Assembly (NCBI GenBank): GCA_031396695.1
Contig: JANNLG010000031.1
Location: 1 to 53,359 of the forward strand
Length of the DNA: 53,359 nucleotides
Direction of reading: 5' to 3'
Origin: VGRW01 sp031396695
GTDB taxonomy: Bacteria; Myxococcota_A; UBA9160; SZUA-336
Below are positions 48,112 through 53,359 of this stretch, in pieces. Below the pieces are notes generated by a model. The model was not told the origin of the DNA, ran no database searches, and saw only the letters and a list, made by a program, of their open reading frames with translations. The position numbers and the translations under genes are program-made. Position 1 is the stretch's first letter; every line of letters starts with the position of its first letter.

Positions 48112-49779
48112 ATGTCGAACCCTCTTTTCGGCGCGGGCTTTCGCACGCCCCACTTCGACGCGATCGCGCGCGAGCAGCGCGCACTCGACTGGTTCGAGGT
48201 CGTGTCGGAGAACTTCGTCGCGCTCGGCGGCCCGCGACGCGCGATGTTGGAGCGGCTGCGAGCCGAGCACCCGATCGCGCTGCACGGCGTGAGCCTGTCG
48301 ATCGCCGGCAGCGACCCGCTCGACGACGACTACCTGCGCGGGCTGCGCGCGCTCAGCGATCAGATCGAACCCGTGTTCGTGAGCGATCACCTGTGCTGGA
48401 CCACGCTCGGCGGGCACCAGTCGCACGACTTGTTGCCGGTTGCGCTGACGACGCGCGTGCTCGAGCACGTGGCCGCGCGCGTGGTGCGTGTTCAGGACGC
48501 GCTCGGCCGGCGCATCCTGCTCGAGAACGCGAGCGGCTACGTCGCCTTCCGCGGCGACGAGCTGGACGAGGCGGAGTTCTTCAGCGAGCTCTGCCGGCGC
48601 AGCGGCTGCGGGATTCTGCTCGACGTCAACAACCTGTACGTGAACGCCCAGAACCTCGGTGTCGACGCTCGTCGCTACTTGTCGACGCTGTCACCCGAGA
48701 GTGTCGGCTACATGCACCTGGCGGGACACGCGGTGCTCGAAGACGTGCGCATCGACACGCACGGCGCAGAGGTGCCCGCTTCGGTTTGGGAGCTCTTCGA
48801 CGTCGCAGCGCGGTCGTTCCCCGCTGCGCACGTGATCATCGAGCGCGACGAGAACCTGCCGGAGTTCGCGGAGCTGCGCGCGGAGGTGGAGCTGGCTCGG
48901 GCGCGGCACGCGCGCGCGCTGCCCAGCGCGGAGCCCGCGACGCTCGTCGCTGCTTCGCGCTCCACTCGAGCGAGCGCCGCCGAGGCACCGGCATGGAGCG
49001 CGCTTCAGGCTGCGTTCTGGAAGCAGGCGATCGAACGGGTGCCTGAAGGCGAAGAGGCGCTCGTCGCCGACGACCGACCGGTCTCGGCCGCGCGTGGCCT
49101 GCGCGTGTACGGCGACGCCTACGCCACGAACCTGAAGCGCGCGCTCGAGGTGAACTTCCCCGCGCTCGTGCGGGTCGTCGATGCCGGCGACTTCGCGGCG
49201 CTCACAAGTGCGTACCTGCGCACGCACCCGCCGCGTGGTCACGACTTCCGCGGCCTCGGCGCGCGGCTCGCGGAGTTCGTGCGCGGCTTCGCGTTCGCGC
49301 GCGACTACGGCATCGACCCGAGCGTGTTCGCGGACCTCGTCGCACTCGAACAGGCGCAGCTCGAGGTGCAGGACGAAGTCGACGATGTCGATGCGCTCGC
49401 GGCGGAATCGCTGGCGGCGCTCACGCCCGAGCAGTGGGACTCCGCCCGTTTCGGCTTCGCGCGCGCGCTTCGAGTCGTGCGCGCGAGCCACGACGTGCTG
49501 CCCGTCGTCGACGCGGTCGCGAAATCCGAAACGCCCGCGCGGCCGAAGGCTTCTCCGACCGCCTATCTCGTCTTCCGCAGCGGGGGGCGGCTGCGCACGG
49601 AACGAATCAGCGCGCTCGAAGCGGAGCTCGCCGAACGCCTGCTCGCGGGTGCGACGTTCGCCGAAACCTGCGAAGGTACCCACGAACGAAGCGGCACGGA
49701 TCTCGCAGAACTCGCCGTCACCGGCGCCCGCCTGCTCGTCGACGCGTGCCGGAGCGGTCTGATCCTGCGTCTTCACTAG
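48112..49779 (+). CDS. MNIO (DUF692) enzyme fused to DUF2063 partner, bufferin-type RiPP maturase
   Basis: This 555-aa single protein joins two parts that are normally separate genes. Residues about 1-275 are DUF692, a multinuclear non-heme iron oxidase TIM barrel, with LHGVSLSIAG, SDHLCW, LLENASGY, LLDVNNLYVNAQN, MHLAGH, IDTHG and IIERDENLP supplying the His, Asp, Asn and Glu ligands. After an Ala/Ser-rich linker (about 276-300), residues about 300-555 are DUF2063 (GLRVYGDAYATNLKRALEVNFPAL, YLRTHPPRGHDF), the partner that binds and presents the precursor. I prefer ATG 48112, since GTG 48097 lies inside the hairpin stem. It should convert Cys of the adjacent precursor to oxazolone/thioamide or thiooxazole groups. 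Confidence 0.88.
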   Translation: MSNPLFGAGFRTPHFDAIAREQRALDWFEVVSENFVALGGPRRAMLERLRAEHPIALHGVSLSIAGSDPLDDDYLRGLRALSDQIEPVFVSDHLCWTTLGGHQSHDLLPVALTTRVLEHVAARVVRVQDALGRRILLENASGYVAFRGDELDEAEFFSELCRRSGCGILLDVNNLYVNAQNLGVDARRYLSTLSPESVGYMHLAGHAVLEDVRIDTHGAEVPASVWELFDVAARSFPAAHVIIERDENLPEFAELRAEVELARARHARALPSAEPATLVAASRSTRASAAEAPAWSALQAAFWKQAIERVPEGEEALVADDRPVSAARGLRVYGDAYATNLKRALEVNFPALVRVVDAGDFAALTSAYLRTHPPRGHDFRGLGARLAEFVRGFAFARDYGIDPSVFADLVALEQAQLEVQDEVDDVDALAAESLAALTPEQWDSARFGFARALRVVRASHDVLPVVDAVAKSETPARPKASPTAYLVFRSGGRLRTERISALEAELAERLLAGATFAETCEGTHERSGTDLAELAVTGARLLVDACRSGLILRLH

Positions 49780-49806
49780 CTCTATAGGGTCGCGGAGTCG
49801 ACGAGT

Positions 49807-50661
49807 ATGGGAGACCGCTCGAGCATGACCGAGGCCGCGCGAGCCGAGACACTCTATCTCACACTGATGAAGCAATGTCTCACCCGTTCGATCTTCTCCG
49901 AGACATGGCGCCCCTATCGGCCCAAACCAAAGCGGCGCATGCGCGGAGCGCTCGCGGCAATGGTCCAGCGCATGCTCGCGCTCGAGGACCTCGAGCTCGT
50001 GCGCCGGGCGCGAGTCGATCCCGAGGCGCGAGCGGCGGGTCAGTATCGGCACCCGGACTGCGACACGATGCTCGGCCTGAAACGGCTCGACAACATCGAG
50101 CGCTGCGTCGTCGACGTCCTCGAGCGGAACGTGCCGGGCGACCTGATCGAGACGGGCGTTTGGCGAGGCGGCGCGGTCATCTTCATGCGCGCGATCCTCG
50201 CCGCGTACGGGGTCTCGGATCGCACGGTGTGGGTCGCCGACTCGTTTCGCGGCCTGCCTCCGCCGGATCCCGAGAAGCACCCCGCCGATCTCGGCGACGT
50301 GCACCACACCAGAGCGCAGCTCGCGATCCCCGTCGAGCAGGTGAAACGGAACTTCGAACGCTACGGGCTGCTCGACGACCAAGTCCGCTTCCTCGTCGGC
50401 TGGTTCAGCGACACACTGCCCGCCGCGCCGATCGATCGGCTCGCCGTCGTGCGCCTCGACGGCGACATGTACGCCTCCACCATCGATGCGCTGCGTCCGC
50501 TCTACCCTCGCCTGAGTCCCGGCGGCTACCTGATCGTGGACGACTTCGCGCTGACCGGTTGCCGCGCGGCGGTCGAGGACTACCGACGCGAGCATGGGAT
50601 CCCGGAGCGGATCATCGAGATCGATCAGAGCGCGGTCTACTGGCAGAAGGAGGCGCGCTAG
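49807..50661 (+). CDS. TylF/MycF-like SAM-dependent O-methyltransferase
   Basis: This 284-aa enzyme of the macrocin O-methyltransferase family has the SAM/Mg2+ region DLIETGVWRGGAVIFMRA, then VWVADSFRGLPPPD, VRLDGDMYASTIDAL and GGYLIVDDFALTGCR, whose acidic residues bind the metal. Known members methylate sugar hydroxyls. It lies 27 nt after the MNIO fusion on the same strand and may be co-transcribed. Whether it modifies the peptide or an unrelated glycan cannot be told. ATG 49825 is an alternative start. Confidence 0.85.
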   Translation: MGDRSSMTEAARAETLYLTLMKQCLTRSIFSETWRPYRPKPKRRMRGALAAMVQRMLALEDLELVRRARVDPEARAAGQYRHPDCDTMLGLKRLDNIERCVVDVLERNVPGDLIETGVWRGGAVIFMRAILAAYGVSDRTVWVADSFRGLPPPDPEKHPADLGDVHHTRAQLAIPVEQVKRNFERYGLLDDQVRFLVGWFSDTLPAAPIDRLAVVRLDGDMYASTIDALRPLYPRLSPGGYLIVDDFALTGCRAAVEDYRREHGIPERIIEIDQSAVYWQKEAR

Positions 50662-50677
50662 CCGGCGAGCCGCACCG

Positions 50678-51511
50678 CTAGTCGAGTGGCCAGCGGTCGG
50701 GCGCGAAGGTCTCGTCGATGCGCTCCGCGCGCCGCTTCAGGATCTCGCGCTGCTCGGGGTGCGTGAGAATGTAGAAGTCGCGGCGCTCGACCGCGCGCAC
50801 GACCCGGCGCGCGAGCTGCTCGGGCTGGATCGTGCCGCCGACGAGCGGCGGCGCGGCGCCGCCGGTCTGCGGAATGTCGGTGCCGTCGGGGTTGCGCAGC
50901 TCGCGAGGGCGCATGCGCAGCGAGTTCTCGTTGATCTTGGTCTCGACGATCATCGGACACAGAACGGAGACGCCGATGTCGTGCGGACGCAGCTCGCGCT
51001 GCAGCGATTCCGTCAGGCCAACGACCGCGAACTTCGAAGCGCAGTACACGCCGAGCCAGCTCATGCCGGTGAGCCCGGCCATCGACGCGGTGTTGATCAC
51101 GTGCCCGCCCTGTCTTTGGGCGATCAGGCGCGGCACGAACGCCTGCAGGCCGAACACGACGCCCCAGAAGTTCACGTTCATGGTGAACTCCCAGTCCTTC
51201 TGGGTCGAAGTGGCGATCGGGCCGAAGGTCGCAATGCCGGCGTTGTTGCACACGATGTGCGCGGCGCCGAACCGCGACAGTGTCGCCTCGGCCAGCGCCT
51301 CGACGCTCTCGCGCCGGGTCACGTCGGTCGGCACGCCGACCACCTGCGCGCCGCTCGCTTCGAGGTGCTTCGTCACGACCGCGAGATTCGCCGCGTCGAG
51401 ATCCGCCAGCACGATCTTCGCGCCGCGCGAAGCGAACGCGCGCGCCATCGCCGAGCCGATCCCGCCCGCGCCACCGGTGATCACCGCCACTCGATCCTTG
51501 AAGGGGTCCAT
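50678..51511 (-). CDS. Classical SDR family oxidoreductase
   Basis: This 277-aa short-chain dehydrogenase starts at ATG 51511, with TATGAT 7 nt upstream; ATG 51523 would fall within that element. Cofactor loop TGGAGGIG is near residues 12-19, CNNAGIATFG stabilises the core, and the catalytic Ser/Tyr/Lys are in NTASMAGL and YCASK. The acidic LADLD after strand 2 suggests NAD preference. A C-terminal extension (about 200-277) resembles SDRs found beside Baeyer-Villiger enzymes, and such a gene lies divergently next door. Confidence 0.92.
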   Translation of the reverse strand: MDPFKDRVAVITGGAGGIGSAMARAFASRGAKIVLADLDAANLAVVTKHLEASGAQVVGVPTDVTRRESVEALAEATLSRFGAAHIVCNNAGIATFGPIATSTQKDWEFTMNVNFWGVVFGLQAFVPRLIAQRQGGHVINTASMAGLTGMSWLGVYCASKFAVVGLTESLQRELRPHDIGVSVLCPMIVETKINENSLRMRPRELRNPDGTDIPQTGGAAPPLVGGTIQPEQLARRVVRAVERRDFYILTHPEQREILKRRAERIDETFAPDRWPLD

Positions 51512-51518
51512 GGCGGCG

Positions 51519-51524
51519 ATCATA
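51519..51524 (-). promoter_or_regulatory. Putative -10 box of the SDR gene
   Basis: TATGAT on the minus strand is 7 nt before ATG 51511, with no SD. Confidence 0.4.
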
Positions 51525-51558
51525 TCAAGGGCATTCGACTCGGCGGCGGCGGGCGCGG

Positions 51559-51564
51559 TATCCT
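51559..51564 (+). promoter_or_regulatory. Putative -10 box of the monooxygenase gene
   Basis: TATCCT lies exactly 6 nt before ATG 51571, again without an SD, in the 59-bp gap between the divergent SDR and monooxygenase genes. Confidence 0.35.
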
Positions 51565-51570
51565 CGAACC

Positions 51571-53359
<1,789 letters not shown>

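Overview
This window comes from a GC-rich (roughly 70%) Gram-negative bacterium. An outer membrane is implied by a C-terminal-Phe beta-barrel protein, an Omp85/ShlB-type transporter and a lipoprotein. The gene mix (complex I, F420-type LLM oxidoreductase, FadD19-like acyl-CoA ligase, Baeyer-Villiger type monooxygenase, several SDRs and FAD hydroxylases) resembles deltaproteobacterial-grade lineages such as Myxococcota or Binatota. This placement is inference from gene content only. I see no rRNA, tRNA, CRISPR array, IS element or phage gene.

Layout. 1-5503: an aromatic-hydroxylation island (two FAD monooxygenases, an SDR, a VOC-fold protein) with a divergent TetR regulator. 5546-7070: a DUF502 membrane protein and an outer-membrane protein. 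7176-17894: one long minus-strand complex I operon in the order nuoA-E-F-G-H-J-K-L-M-N. It contains the whole NADH module and the whole membrane arm but none of the Q-module genes nuoB, nuoC, nuoD or nuoI. 18021-22963: a tightly coupled operon (gpsA, lipoprotein, nucleoside hydrolase, PHP phosphoesterase, Cys/Met PLP enzyme), mostly joined by ATGA overlaps. 22986-26062, minus strand: Ogt, a histone-like two-repeat basic protein, PurC and a GshB-type ATP-grasp ligase. 26159-35584: PBP1A, a CrtI-like oxidoreductase, an M20 amidohydrolase, a methyltransferase with a divergent MarR, a histidine phosphatase, thyA-folA and a Crp/Fnr regulator.

Two regions look like multi-gene systems worth attention. 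(1) 35636-42886 holds a secreted TPR-CHAT caspase-like protease, a CHASE2-cyclase whose C-terminal active site is degenerate, a ShlB/FhaC-type outer-membrane transporter and two tandem DUF928 proteins. No TpsA exoprotein is in view. (2) 47797-49779 (perhaps to 50661) looks like a bufferin/oxazolin-type RiPP operon. A secreted 84-aa Cys precursor with an EGKCG motif is followed by one gene that fuses the MNIO (DUF692) enzyme to its DUF2063 partner, then by a TylF-like O-methyltransferase. A perfect 12-bp inverted repeat lies between precursor and enzyme. Copper or metal handling is the likely role by analogy.

A genome-wide theme is visible at promoters. At least ten genes without a clear Shine-Dalgarno carry a TANNNT hexamer exactly 6-8 nt before the start codon, which suggests that leaderless transcripts are common here. 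The window ends inside a Baeyer-Villiger type monooxygenase with no stop codon before the edge.
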